DNA of 64,000 nucleotides from NCBI RefSeq assembly GCF_003313385.1, contig NZ_QMHN01000004.1, positions 374,531 through 438,530 of the forward strand, read 5' to 3'. The position numbers and the translations under genes were made by a program. Below, piece by piece: positions 18,584-27,154 of the stretch. The notes under the pieces were generated by a model. The model saw only the letters and a list, made by a program, of their open reading frames with translations, did not search any database and was not told the DNA's origin. Origin of the DNA: Pedobacter chitinilyticus. GTDB lineage: Bacteria > Bacteroidota > Bacteroidia > Sphingobacteriales > Sphingobacteriaceae. The first letter of the stretch is position 1, and each line of letters starts with the position of its first letter.

Positions 18584-19912
18584 ATGTTACCAGTACAGCA
18601 ATTTACGAACCATGTTTTACAACAGCAGCTTTTTGAGGCTTCAGACCACGTGCTGCTTGCCGTAAGTGGTGGCAAGGATTCTGTATTGATGGCACAGCTA
18701 TTTAAACAGGCTGGTTTTAATTTTAGTATAGCGCACTGCAATTTTAATTTACGGGCTGATGAATCGCAACGTGATGAGCTGTTTGTGAAAATGTTGGCTG
18801 AGGAAATGCAGGTGCCTTTTCATTTGGTTCATTTTGATACGAAAGGCTTTTCTCAAACGCATAAAATTTCGACCCAAATGGCCGCTAGGCAATTGCGGTA
18901 CGATTGGTTCGAGGAACTTAGGCAAGCGTATGGTTACGCTCGTATTGCGGTAGCCCATCATCAAAATGATGCCATTGAAACGGTATTGCTTAATTTGGTA
19001 AGAGGTACGGGGATTAGCGGCATGCATGGGATTTTACCAAAACGTGGGCATATCATTAGGCCATTACTCTTTTTATCAAGGCAAGAAATAGACCAGCTGG
19101 TTGATGAACATCACTTGGCTTATGTAGAAGACAGCTCCAATTTGAGTAGCAAATATGCTCGCAATAAAATCCGTTTAGAGGTGGTTCCGCATCTGCGGGA
19201 AATCAATCCGAATTTGGAAGAAACCTTTGCCGAAAATATCACTCGTTTTGCAGAAACCGAGGAGTTGCTACAACAAGTAGTGACCCAAAACCGTAAGCAA
19301 TTGCTTAAAGAGGAGGGAACAGGTGTTTCATTGTTGATCAAGGAGGTACTGAATTTAAAACCGCAAAAGCTGTTGGTTTTTGAGCTCTTGAAAACTTTTC
19401 ATTTTACTTCGGCTGTGGTTGATGAAATTTTAGCTTCGCTACATAAACAAAGCGGAACCTCTTTTTACAGTAACAGCCATCAATTGATTATCGACAGGGA
19501 AAAGCTACTAATTTCTCCCTTAAACCAAAGTTGCGATGAAATTTTTTATTTGCACGGCGAAGGAGAGGTATCGATGGGCTTTGGTCAGCACATGAAATTG
19601 AAGTTTGCTGAAAGGGAAGCCTTTAAAGGAGAGAAAAACATCGCTCACGTAGATGCTGATTTGCTGATTTTTCCATTGGTGATCCGTTACAGGCAAGATG
19701 GTGATAAGTTTATGCCGCTTGGAATGAAATCTTTGAAAAAATTAAGTAATTTCTTTGTAGATGAAAAAGTTCCCTTACCGCAAAAAGCCAAAGTGCCTTT
19801 ATTGATTAATGGCAATGGAGAAATGATATGGGTGGCTGGCTTGCGACAAGACGAAAGATATAAAGTAGGTGCAACAACAAAAAAAGTTGCTATATTCGAA
19901 CTATCAAACTGA
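18584..19912 (+). CDS. tilS: tRNA(Ile)-lysidine synthase
   Basis: A 442-residue enzyme that converts the wobble cytidine of tRNA-Ile(CAU) to lysidine, so that it reads AUA. The N-terminal PP-loop ATPase motif is LLAVSGGKDSVLMAQLF (about 23-39). Family blocks follow: IAHCNFNLRADESQRDE, ARIAVAHHQNDAIETVLLNLVRGTGISGM, and YVEDSSNLSSKYARNKIR. The C-terminal TilS_C domain (about 360-438) has FMPLGMKSLKKLSNFFVDEKVPL. The length fits the family. It is divergent from the OstA-like gene and 3 bases upstream of a small membrane-protein gene, so it shares a transcript with it. Confidence 0.96.
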   Translation: MLPVQQFTNHVLQQQLFEASDHVLLAVSGGKDSVLMAQLFKQAGFNFSIAHCNFNLRADESQRDELFVKMLAEEMQVPFHLVHFDTKGFSQTHKISTQMAARQLRYDWFEELRQAYGYARIAVAHHQNDAIETVLLNLVRGTGISGMHGILPKRGHIIRPLLFLSRQEIDQLVDEHHLAYVEDSSNLSSKYARNKIRLEVVPHLREINPNLEETFAENITRFAETEELLQQVVTQNRKQLLKEEGTGVSLLIKEVLNLKPQKLLVFELLKTFHFTSAVVDEILASLHKQSGTSFYSNSHQLIIDREKLLISPLNQSCDEIFYLHGEGEVSMGFGQHMKLKFAEREAFKGEKNIAHVDADLLIFPLVIRYRQDGDKFMPLGMKSLKKLSNFFVDEKVPLPQKAKVPLLINGNGEMIWVAGLRQDERYKVGATTKKVAIFELSN

Positions 19913-19915
19913 TTC

Positions 19916-20401
19916 ATGGACGGAAGATACACCTTTATTGAAAAACAGTACATCGGCCGAGATTATATCCGTATTTCTATACGTTTAATTATGGCTGCAT
20001 TTTGTTTTGCAGTGTATGTTTACGAAAGAGATAGGGATAACACCGTTGACTTATTCTTGGTAGTGGGCTTTGGTATTATCGGTGTATCTATCATTCTGTT
20101 GTTCATGGTGCAGTATAAAACGGTCATCGAAAATAAAAAAGTACAGATAGACGGTTTGTGGACTGCGAAGAAGGTGGAAATAGACCTCAATAAAATTGTA
20201 GATATCCGTAAAGCCACTTACAGCAGGTTTTTCTTTAACAACCCTGTTTACAATCTTCATAAAAACGGAACCGTTCGCTTTTTTTCGTCTGGTAAAGATG
20301 CCATTGTACTTACCGATAGGGATGGTTTAGAGTATTACATTGGTACCCAAAGACCCAATGAGATGTATCTTGTGTTGCAAAACGAGATGCGGTCGGAATA
20401 A
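19916..20401 (+). CDS. Small membrane protein with PH-like C-terminal part
   Basis: A 161-residue protein I cannot assign to a named family. Two hydrophobic segments are visible at about 22-36 (IRLIMAAFCFAVYVY) and 44-65 (LFLVVGFGIIGVSIILLFMV). The cytoplasmic C-terminal part is beta-rich, with KKVEIDLNKIVDIRKATYSRFFF and FFSSGKDAIVLTDRDGLEYYIGTQRP, which resembles the bacterial PH-like fold. It begins 3 bases after tilS and probably is cotranscribed with it. Its role in relation to tilS is not evident. Confidence 0.7.
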   Translation: MDGRYTFIEKQYIGRDYIRISIRLIMAAFCFAVYVYERDRDNTVDLFLVVGFGIIGVSIILLFMVQYKTVIENKKVQIDGLWTAKKVEIDLNKIVDIRKATYSRFFFNNPVYNLHKNGTVRFFSSGKDAIVLTDRDGLEYYIGTQRPNEMYLVLQNEMRSE

Positions 20402-20518
20402 AAAATTGCCATATTTTTCTAACCATATTATTACCCAGAATTAACAATCTTTAAACAGGATATCAGCTACATTTGCCTTTGTAAATCTTGAACATAAAGA
20501 TTGCGTTACAACCAACGG

Positions 20519-21649
20519 ATGAAAATAGGAATAGTTTGTTACCCTACCTTTGGAGGTAGTGGAGTGGTAGCTACCGAGCTGGGGAAAGCCCTGGCCAACG
20601 AAGGACATCAGGTACACTTTATCACATATAGCCAGCCCGCAAGGCTCGACTTTTTTTCTGCTAATTTATTTTATCATGAAGTTTCGGTAAGGGATTATCC
20701 TTTGTTTGATTATGCGCCTTACGAATCGGCTTTGGCAAGTAAGCTGGTAGATGTAGTCCGTTTTGAACAGTTGGATATCCTCCATGTGCATTATGCTATT
20801 CCGCATGCTTCGGCTGCTTTTATGGCTAAGCAAATTTTAGCTACTTACGGGATAAATATTCCTTTTGTAACGACATTGCACGGTACCGATATTACTTTAG
20901 TGGGTAAAGATGCGACCTACAAGCCAGTAGTTACATTTTCGATCAATCAGAGCGATGGCGTAACGACCGTTTCCGAGGATTTGAAAGAAGATACCTATCG
21001 TCATTTTGATATTTCTAAAGACATTAAGGTAATTCCTAACTTTATTGATTTTAATCGCTTTAGCTTACAGCCTAAGGATCACTTCAAAAAGGCAATAGCA
21101 CCAAACAATGAACGTATCCTTATCCATACTTCTAACTTTAGAAAAGTAAAGCGTACTGAAGATGTGATTCGCATGTTCCATAAAGTTTTGGAGAAAATCC
21201 CTGCCAAGTTATTGATGGTGGGTGATGGACCAGAACGTTCGGCCAACGAGCAGTTATGCAGAGAACTTAATATTTGCGATAGTGTAAGGTTTTTGGGTAA
21301 ACAAGATGCTGTAGAGGAAATTTTATCGGTGTCGGATTTGTTTATCATTCCTTCTGAAAATGAAAGTTTTGGACTTGCGGCATTGGAAGCTATGGCTTGT
21401 AAAGTGCCTGTGATTTCATCTAATGCAGGCGGTTTGCCAGAGCTTAATATTGATGATTTTTGTGGTTACTTATGCGATGTAGGTGATGTAGAAGATATGG
21501 CCAATAAAGCAGTAACGATCTTGAGTAAGCAAGAGACCTTAGATTATTTCAAAGAAAATGCATTGACCAGAGCTAAAGATTTCGATTTGAAGAAAATATT
21601 ACCACAGTACGTTGCTTTCTATGAAGAAGTGATTGCTGGAAAGAAATAG
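20519..21649 (+). CDS. bshA: N-acetyl-alpha-D-glucosaminyl L-malate synthase
   Basis: A 376-residue glycosyltransferase of the GT4 family. The ATG at 20519 gives the family start MKIGIVCYPTFGGSGVVATELG; an upstream TTG is also in frame but adds nothing. It joins UDP-GlcNAc to malate in the first step of bacillithiol synthesis. Recognisable blocks are LHVHYAIPHASAAFMAKQI, FVTTLHGTDITLVG, and VIPNFIDFNRF, then LIHTSNFRKVKR, LMVGDGPERS, FLGKQDAVEEILSVSDLFIIPSENESFGLAALEAMACKVPVISSNAGGLPE. The bacillithiol genes bshB and bshC are not in the window. It is one gene, followed by a strong terminator. Confidence 0.95.
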   Translation: MKIGIVCYPTFGGSGVVATELGKALANEGHQVHFITYSQPARLDFFSANLFYHEVSVRDYPLFDYAPYESALASKLVDVVRFEQLDILHVHYAIPHASAAFMAKQILATYGINIPFVTTLHGTDITLVGKDATYKPVVTFSINQSDGVTTVSEDLKEDTYRHFDISKDIKVIPNFIDFNRFSLQPKDHFKKAIAPNNERILIHTSNFRKVKRTEDVIRMFHKVLEKIPAKLLMVGDGPERSANEQLCRELNICDSVRFLGKQDAVEEILSVSDLFIIPSENESFGLAALEAMACKVPVISSNAGGLPELNIDDFCGYLCDVGDVEDMANKAVTILSKQETLDYFKENALTRAKDFDLKKILPQYVAFYEEVIAGKK

Positions 21650-21671
21650 ATCAATCTTAATAGATGCCCAC

Positions 21672-21703
21672 AAAAAAAGCCCCGCATTTTCGAGGCTTTT
21701 TTT
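21672..21703 (+). terminator. Terminator after bshA
   Basis: AAAAAAAGCC pairs with GGCTTTTTTT around a short loop. It lies 23 bases past the bshA stop. The A-rich and T-rich sides suggest it also works for the converging lipoprotein gene. Confidence 0.87.
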
Positions 21704-21727
21704 ATGAATACCATCGATGCGAATCGG

Positions 21728-22216
21728 TTATTTTATGCGCTTATAAGATGAAGTAGTTGTAGAGGTGAGGCCATTGGCAGTGGTTTCATATCTGATTTGC
21801 AGGTTATTCTCATTTAACGCCAACACTTCGCATTTGAGCATATCCGTTCCAACAACGTTAAACGCTCTGCTTGAAATTTCCAATGTTTTCTTGTCTGATG
21901 AAAGTTTCCATTTGCCAAAATCAGGATAGGCGGAAGATTCGTTGCCACAGCGCAAGCTGCCATAAGAGCCTATAATTGTATTATCTTTGTTGAAAACCAT
22001 TAAATCGTCCTTAGCACATTCGGGCATCAGCGCGTAAAGGTCCATGTCAAATTTGTCTTGTCCAAAGTAAAAATAACTGGTGGCTGCAACCAGATTCCAA
22101 GAAGTGCCACCTAAGGAAAAGCTCTGATCTGCTGCAGGGTCTATGTGAATGGTTTCTTTGGCGCAAGAAACTAGCAAAAGCACGACGAATACTAAGAGAT
22201 AAAGAAATTTCTTCAT
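21728..22216 (-). CDS. Lipocalin-like lipoprotein
   Basis: A 162-residue lipoprotein with a typical signal peptide: KKFLYLLVFVVLLLVSC, with the lipid-anchored Cys at about residue 18. The mature part starts with LGGTSWNLVAATSYFYFG and carries FGKWKLSSDKKTLEISSRAF and LKCEVLALNENNLQIRYETT, a strand arrangement like the lipocalin-like and DUF5004-type lipoproteins of Bacteroidota. Its ligand and role are unknown. It lies 39 bases downstream of the lactonase gene and may share its transcript. Confidence 0.72.
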   Translation of the reverse strand: MKKFLYLLVFVVLLLVSCAKETIHIDPAADQSFSLGGTSWNLVAATSYFYFGQDKFDMDLYALMPECAKDDLMVFNKDNTIIGSYGSLRCGNESSAYPDFGKWKLSSDKKTLEISSRAFNVVGTDMLKCEVLALNENNLQIRYETTANGLTSTTTSSYKRIK

Positions 22217-22255
22217 TAAATTAATTTAGATATTCCTGAAAATACTAAAAATAAG

Positions 22256-23353
22256 CTATTTGCCAAAAATTAAACATACTGGAGAACCTACTGAAATTCG
22301 CTTTTTGGAATCGGCTAGCTTTCCTGTTTCAGCATCTCTTTGAAAGATGATGATGTCGTTGGAGTATTGGTGGCCTACCAATAAATAATTTCCACTTGGA
22401 TCAATGCTGAAATTACGAGGGCCTTTGCCTAGTGTGCTTACCGTTTCAATATGTTTTAACTTGCCATCTTTTTGTACAGCAAAAACGCTGATGTTGTTCG
22501 CATCGCCACGGTTACTTTCATATAGGAACTTACCATCCGCAGAAATATGGATGTCTGCGGCATCAATTCTGCCAGTAAAATCACTAGCAGCAGTGCCTAT
22601 CTCTTGTAGTAATTTCAAGTTGCCATCATTATAACCGAAAACACTAATTTTTCCATTAAACTCATGCGCTAAATAAGCGAACTTTCCATTTGGACTAAAG
22701 GTGATATGGCGAGGACCAGAACCAGGATTGGTGCTGATGCTGTGCTTTAAAGTCAGTGGTTTTTCGGCATTAGCCTGGTAGCTGTAAACATAAATCTTAT
22801 CTTCTCCTAAATCAGTAGAAATAACATATTTGCCATCTGGCGAGAATAAGGTTTGGTGTACATGTGCACTGGTTTGACGCTTATCAGGACCACTTCCAGT
22901 ATGTTGAACCAGCTGTTTAACTGGTGTAAGCGAACCATCGACCTTGATACCGTAAACGCTAATGCTACCGCCACTATAATTTGCAGTAAATACATGTTTG
23001 CCATCGGTAAGAATAAAGCAAGGGTCGGCACCTTTGGTCGCTTCCTTATTTATTATAGTACCTTCGTTGGTTTTTGGATTGAATTTAAAAGCCGCAGCTG
23101 CACTATTGGCACCAACTTCCGACACGCTGTAAATCGCATCGTTGTTTTTGCTTAACGCGACATAGCTTGGATTGGCGATGTTTTTAATTATGCTTAACTG
23201 TTTCGTCTCTGCTGTTTTGCTGTCAAAATCATACACATAAATTCCTTCGCTAGTTCCCTTCGTGTAAGTGCCAACAATAAGCTTATGGTTTTGCGCTAGC
23301 GCGAATAATGAACCGTAGCAAAATAGTGTTAAAAGCGAAAGTTTCTTTAGCAT
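22256..23353 (-). CDS. Lactonase-family beta-propeller (6-phosphogluconolactonase-like), exported
   Basis: A 365-residue protein of the lactonase (YbhE/Pgl) family. A signal peptide, LKKLSLLTLFCYGSLFALAQ, precedes a seven-bladed propeller. Family blocks are LIVGTYTKGTSEGIYVYDFD, ANPSYVALS, FTANYSGGSISVYG, HVHQTLFSPDGKYVISTDLGEDKIYVY, GSGPRHITFSPNGKFAYL, and GPRNFSIDPSGNYLLVG. Cytoplasmic YbhE hydrolyses 6-phosphogluconolactone, but export makes a lactone or sugar acid substrate in the periplasm more likely here. The gene lies upstream of a lipoprotein gene on the same strand. Confidence 0.88.
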   Translation of the reverse strand: MLKKLSLLTLFCYGSLFALAQNHKLIVGTYTKGTSEGIYVYDFDSKTAETKQLSIIKNIANPSYVALSKNNDAIYSVSEVGANSAAAAFKFNPKTNEGTIINKEATKGADPCFILTDGKHVFTANYSGGSISVYGIKVDGSLTPVKQLVQHTGSGPDKRQTSAHVHQTLFSPDGKYVISTDLGEDKIYVYSYQANAEKPLTLKHSISTNPGSGPRHITFSPNGKFAYLAHEFNGKISVFGYNDGNLKLLQEIGTAASDFTGRIDAADIHISADGKFLYESNRGDANNISVFAVQKDGKLKHIETVSTLGKGPRNFSIDPSGNYLLVGHQYSNDIIIFQRDAETGKLADSKKRISVGSPVCLIFGK

Positions 23354-23388
23354 GGCTTTTTAATTTTTTTGAGAAAGATAGCAATAAA

Positions 23389-23421
23389 TAAAAAATGCGC
23401 AAAGTTTAACTCTGCGCATTT
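23389..23421 (-). terminator. Terminator of the pseudouridine synthase gene
   Basis: AAATGCGC (23393-23400) pairs with GCGCATTT (23414-23421), and the stem is followed by T on the minus strand. It lies 10 bases past the stop. Confidence 0.82.
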
Positions 23422-23430
23422 CAATTCGTT

Positions 23431-24714
23431 TTATTTAATCAGATGCTTGATCTGCACCAATTCGTGCTCCTCTAAGTATCTCCATCTTCCACGTGGAAGA
23501 TCCTTTTTAGTCAAGTTGCCATAAACCACACGGTCAAGTTTCACCACATCATAACCTAAGTGTTCGAAAATACGGCGTACAATTCTGTTTTTTCCGCTAT
23601 GGATTTGGATGCCCACTTCGTTTTTACTTGCGCCAGTTACGTAAGAAATGTTATCTGGCTTGATAAAGCCGTCTTCCAGCTCCAAACCAAATTGGATTTT
23701 GTTGAAATCGCCTTGCGTAAGGTTTCTACTTAACTCTACCTGATAAATTTTGGTAATGCCATTTCTAGGGTGTGATAGCCTATCGGCTAATTCACCATCA
23801 TTGGTCATTAACAATAAACCTGTAGTATTTCTGTCTAAACGACCAACTGGATAAATACGTTCGCGGCTAGCTTTTTCAACCAAATGCATAACTGTTTTAC
23901 GTTCCTGTGGATCTTCGGTGGTGGTGATATAATCTTTAGGCTTGTTTAAAAGTACATATACTCTTTTTTCACGCTTCAACAATTCACCATTGTATCTTAC
24001 TTCATCTTTATAAGGATCAACCTTAAAACCCAGTTCGTTAATGACTTTGCCATTTACGCTAACTACACCAGCCTCAATCAGCTCATCAGCCTTACGACGA
24101 GAGCAAATACCAGCATTAGCGATGTAACGGTTTAAACGGATCAGGTCATCTTCAACTTTCGATTTTCTGCTTCTTAATGTTGGAGCAACACGTTCGCCTT
24201 TATCCTCTTTTTTATTTTTGAAACCGCCGTCTTCTCTTTTTCTGAAAGGGCGATTGTCGCCATAACGGTTATCTTTTCTGTCTCCAGTTTTTCTATCGCC
24301 AAACTTAGCAGCCGCACCATCTTTGGCGTAACTATCTTTTTTTACATAGCTTCTTTTGCCTTCTTTGCTGTCGAAGGATTTTTTGAAACCATCTTGATTG
24401 TCGAAATTGCTTTTGGCAGGTCTGCCAGTTTTAGATTTGAAGTCCTTTTTGTCTTTATGATCGAAACGCGGTTTGTCGCTGTTTTCGTTAACTCTTTTAG
24501 GTCTTTCTTCTGAAGCATTACTTCTTCTTGCTCCACTACGCTCAGTGCGTTCTCTTGGTTCGGTACGTTGGTTACGTTCGGTGCGCTCACCGCGCTCACT
24601 ACGTTCTGTTCTTTCCCCACGCTCTCTATACTCTCCACGTTCTTTACGTTCTCCAGTACGCTTGCCAGCATTGGACTTGTCATCCCGACTTTTCCCTTTG
24701 TTACTATTTGTCAT
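23431..24714 (-). CDS. rRNA pseudouridine synthase (RluB/RsuA family) with low-complexity N-terminus
   Basis: A 427-residue protein. The C-terminal ~235 residues are a standard RluB/RsuA enzyme: S4 RNA-binding domain (about 191-230, LIRLNRYIANAGICSRRKADELIE), then the catalytic Asp in RIYPVGRLDRNTTGLLLMTNDG near residue 295, and IHSGKNRIVRRIFEHLGYDVVKLDR. It isomerises uridine in 16S or 23S rRNA; I cannot assign the site. The N-terminal ~185 residues are very basic and acidic repeats (RGERTERSERGERTER, then K/R/G/N-rich), absent from E. coli RluB. Such extensions occur in Bacteroidota homologues and may bind RNA. Its promoter diverges from the lytic transglycosylase gene. Confidence 0.92.
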   Translation of the reverse strand: MTNSNKGKSRDDKSNAGKRTGERKERGEYRERGERTERSERGERTERNQRTEPRERTERSGARRSNASEERPKRVNENSDKPRFDHKDKKDFKSKTGRPAKSNFDNQDGFKKSFDSKEGKRSYVKKDSYAKDGAAAKFGDRKTGDRKDNRYGDNRPFRKREDGGFKNKKEDKGERVAPTLRSRKSKVEDDLIRLNRYIANAGICSRRKADELIEAGVVSVNGKVINELGFKVDPYKDEVRYNGELLKREKRVYVLLNKPKDYITTTEDPQERKTVMHLVEKASRERIYPVGRLDRNTTGLLLMTNDGELADRLSHPRNGITKIYQVELSRNLTQGDFNKIQFGLELEDGFIKPDNISYVTGASKNEVGIQIHSGKNRIVRRIFEHLGYDVVKLDRVVYGNLTKKDLPRGRWRYLEEHELVQIKHLIK

Positions 24715-24747
24715 GATACGCTTTTAACCGCATAAATAATGCGGCTG

Positions 24748-24777
24748 CAAAGATAACAAATTTGTAAGGATTAGCAA
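24748..24777 (-). promoter_or_regulatory. Promoter of the pseudouridine synthase gene
   Basis: On the minus strand, TTG (24777-24775) is followed after 19 bases by TATCTTTG (24755-24748), a full match to the Bacteroidota TTG-N19-TAnnTTTG form. The start codon is at 24714. A small hairpin (CCGCAT/ATGCGG) lies between promoter and start. Confidence 0.75.
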
Positions 24778-24873
24778 TTGTAAAATGCCCTGATTTTTGC
24801 TAAAACTTACTCTTAAAAAAACTAGCCTCACGGTGTTTTAAACATCGATTTTTGCACTTGTTTTTGTAAGTGC

Positions 24874-24904
24874 TTGATAATTAAATAAATAAATTGTACC
24901 TTTG
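24874..24904 (+). promoter_or_regulatory. Promoter of the lytic transglycosylase gene
   Basis: TTG at 24874-24876 is followed after 20 bases by TACCTTTG at 24897-24904. The start codon is at 24943, preceded by AGGAGG. A hairpin with arms GCACTT and AAGTGC just before the -33 element might end the transcript from upstream or bind a regulator. Confidence 0.75.
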
Positions 24905-24942
24905 CGCACCAAGTATTAAGTGTTAACTAAAAAAGGAGGAAG

Positions 24943-25725
24943 ATGTTAAAGAAACACCTCATTCCATGTACGGTAGTTTTAGGACTACTGGTTATGGCCA
25001 AAGTGTTTGCTTATAAGCTACCAACAGAAGTAGAAAATCTTAAGAAAGATAACTATACCAATAGTGTAAAAACAACCGAAGAGCCGGTATTTTCAATAGC
25101 TCAACTGGAGTTTGCCGAAGAAACATTGCCTATAGGCGATACTAAGGTAACTCATAAAATGAAGAGGACTTTGGCTTCATTTTCATATGAAAACTTGCAA
25201 ACCACGCGTTTGCATAAAAAAGCAGCAGAATGGTTCCCTGTAATAGAACCAATTTTGGCGGCCTATGGCATACCTAATGATTTTAAGTATGTTCCTTTAG
25301 TGGAGTCTGGCTTAAGAGCGGGCGTTTCACCGAAGGGTGCGGCTGGTTTTTGGCAGTTTATGCCTAGTACCGCCCGTATGTATGGCCTAAAGGTAAATAG
25401 TAAGGTTGATGAGCGATATAATCTCAAAAAATCTACCATTGCAGCAGCCAAGTATATCAAAGAACTTTATGACGTTTTTGATAGCTGGACTTTGGTTGCA
25501 GCAGCTTACAATGTTGGTGACAATCACATGCGCCGACAAATTAACCGCCAGAAGCAGGATAATTATTTTAAGATGAAACTCAATCGCGAAACAGGTGTGT
25601 ACGTGTACAAACTGATTTCAATGAAAGAGATCTTAGAAAATCCTAACCGAAACGGTTATAAAAATCAAAAAGCATTAATTGCTTTTAAACAAACAGAAGA
25701 AACAAATGCTACTACGGTAGAATAG
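24943..25725 (+). CDS. Membrane-bound lytic murein transglycosylase, MltD-like
   Basis: A 260-residue protein with a hydrophobic N-terminus (LIPCTVVLGLLVMAKVFA). The SLT/goose-lysozyme-like domain (about 95-215) has the catalytic Glu in FKYVPLVESGLRAGVSPKGAAGFWQF, then MPSTARMYGLKV, and AAAYNVGDNHMRRQI. It cleaves the glycan strands of peptidoglycan. MltD enzymes usually carry LysM repeats, which this shorter version lacks. A clear Shine-Dalgarno sequence (AGGAGG) and a promoter lie upstream, which is unusual for this window. A terminator follows. Confidence 0.92.
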   Translation: MLKKHLIPCTVVLGLLVMAKVFAYKLPTEVENLKKDNYTNSVKTTEEPVFSIAQLEFAEETLPIGDTKVTHKMKRTLASFSYENLQTTRLHKKAAEWFPVIEPILAAYGIPNDFKYVPLVESGLRAGVSPKGAAGFWQFMPSTARMYGLKVNSKVDERYNLKKSTIAAAKYIKELYDVFDSWTLVAAAYNVGDNHMRRQINRQKQDNYFKMKLNRETGVYVYKLISMKEILENPNRNGYKNQKALIAFKQTEETNATTVE

Positions 25726-25758
25726 TGAGAATTGGTATAGCTTTTTTATAAGCATTTT

Positions 25759-25794
25759 AAAAGCGGTTTCCGAAGTAAAGGAAGCCGCTTTTTT
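25759..25794 (+). terminator. Terminator after the lytic transglycosylase gene
   Basis: AAAAGCGGTTTCC pairs with GGAAGCCGCTTTT with one G-T wobble, followed by T. It lies 33 bases past the stop. Confidence 0.86.
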
Positions 25795-25812
25795 CGTTTA
25801 TAGCTTTTTTGG

Positions 25813-25870
25813 CCACAGATGCACAGATAGAAAGCCCGTTTGGCTCGATAAATAATCTGTGCATCTGTGG
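25813..25870. repeat. Inverted repeat CCACAGATGCACAGAT
   Basis: The left arm CCACAGATGCACAGAT (25813-25828) and the exact inverse at 25855-25870 surround a 26-base loop. The same arm occurs at 49979-50045. It lies just before the ferredoxin-reductase gene. Confidence 0.88.
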
Positions 25871-25922
25871 TTAATTTAGCAGTGTTTTCGACTTTTAACT
25901 TTTAACTTTCTACTTTTGGAAT

Positions 25923-26969
25923 ATGTCTCTACAACATTTAAAGGTCGCAGCGGTACGTCAAGAAGTAAATGAAGTCATCAGTATCATATTTGAGCCTGTG
26001 GAGGGTTTGACTTATAAAGCTGGGCAATTCCTTACTTTATCATTTACGCTTAACCGAAAGGAATTGAGACGTTCCTATTCTTTTTATAGCTCACCTGTGG
26101 TAGATGAACCTTTGGCTATTGCGGTAAAGTTGGTAGAGAACGGCGAAATTTCACGTTTTTTGCATCATCAAATTGCTGCTGGAGATATTGTAGAAGTGAC
26201 CGAACCTAATGGACTGTTTTTTTATGAGCCAAAAGTAGACCAGCAAAGAACGGTATTTCTATTTGCGGCAGGCGTGGGAATTACCCCATTGTTCTCTATC
26301 TTAAAAACGGCTTTGGTTGCCGAAAAGCAGTCTAAAATTGTATTGATTTACAGCAGTCGTTCCGCAGGAGATACTTTGTTTATTGATGAACTGAAAGCTT
26401 GGCAACAGGTTTATCCTGATAGATTGGAGCTAATTTTCTTGTTCAGTAATTCTAAAAACTTGTTAAGGGCTCGCTTAAATGGTTTCCTAGTACAGGAATT
26501 AGTGCGGGAGCATTTGGCTTTTGCCAAGGAAGATGCCTTGTTTTATACTTGTGGTCCCGTTGATTATATGGATGTTTGCCGTATTTCTATTCTAGGGATT
26601 GGTTATAAACCACATCAGGTTAAACGAGAAACTTTTGTATTGCCTGAAGACGAAGTAGATGAGGATGATACGACAGAAAAAGTCATCGATAAAAATACCT
26701 ATACCATTAATTTGATTTTTCAAGGCGAAACACATCACCTAGAAGTGCCGTGGCCTAAAAGGATTTTAGATGTGGCATTGGAGCACAAAATAAAAATCCC
26801 TTATAGTTGTAGTGGCGGCGTTTGTAGCACTTGTGCTGCAACCTGTATATCGGGAGGGGTAAGAATGGATTATAATGAAGTGCTTACCGATGATGAAATA
26901 GCTAATGGCAGGGTGTTGGTTTGCACAGGGCATCCCACGGAGAATGATACGACGATTACTTGGGGGTGA
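25923..26969 (+). CDS. Flavin and 2Fe-2S ferredoxin reductase (PaaE/phenol hydroxylase reductase-like)
   Basis: A 348-residue electron-transfer protein. The FAD domain (about 1-100) has LRRSYSFYSSP with the Arg-x-Tyr-Ser FAD-binding motif. The NAD domain (about 110-225) has LFAAGVGITPLFSILK and FYTCGPVDYMD. The C-terminal plant-type 2Fe-2S domain (about 265-348) has the ligands in PYSCSGGVCSTCAATC and the distant Cys in RVLVCTGHP. This arrangement matches PaaE, the reductase of phenylacetyl-CoA oxygenase, and related reductases. No oxygenase gene is adjacent, so the partner is unknown. It starts 53 bases after an inverted repeat. Confidence 0.92.
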   Translation: MSLQHLKVAAVRQEVNEVISIIFEPVEGLTYKAGQFLTLSFTLNRKELRRSYSFYSSPVVDEPLAIAVKLVENGEISRFLHHQIAAGDIVEVTEPNGLFFYEPKVDQQRTVFLFAAGVGITPLFSILKTALVAEKQSKIVLIYSSRSAGDTLFIDELKAWQQVYPDRLELIFLFSNSKNLLRARLNGFLVQELVREHLAFAKEDALFYTCGPVDYMDVCRISILGIGYKPHQVKRETFVLPEDEVDEDDTTEKVIDKNTYTINLIFQGETHHLEVPWPKRILDVALEHKIKIPYSCSGGVCSTCAATCISGGVRMDYNEVLTDDEIANGRVLVCTGHPTENDTTITWG

Positions 26970-27038
26970 GGGTTTTGAGTTGCAAGTTAAAAGCTGCGAG
27001 TTGTAGGTTTTAAAGCTTACTCATTCCTAACCGCTTTT

Positions 27039-27131
27039 CTCTCCCTTTTAGGGAGAGATACCGAAGGCAAAGAGGGTTTTGTAATTTTAAAAACCTCTCC
27101 CTAGCCCTCTCCTTGAAAAGGAGAGGGGATA
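27039..27131. repeat. CTCTCCCTTTTAGGGAGAG-family intergenic repeat
   Basis: CTCTCCCTTTTAGGGAGAG (27039-27057) is followed by AGAGGGTTTT, then CCTCTCCCTAGCCCTCTCC, and ends in GGAGAGGGGATA. Related elements are at 43156 and 47898. It sits between converging genes. Confidence 0.82.
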
Positions 27132-27154
27132 GTTGCTACGAACTATCCTGAACT

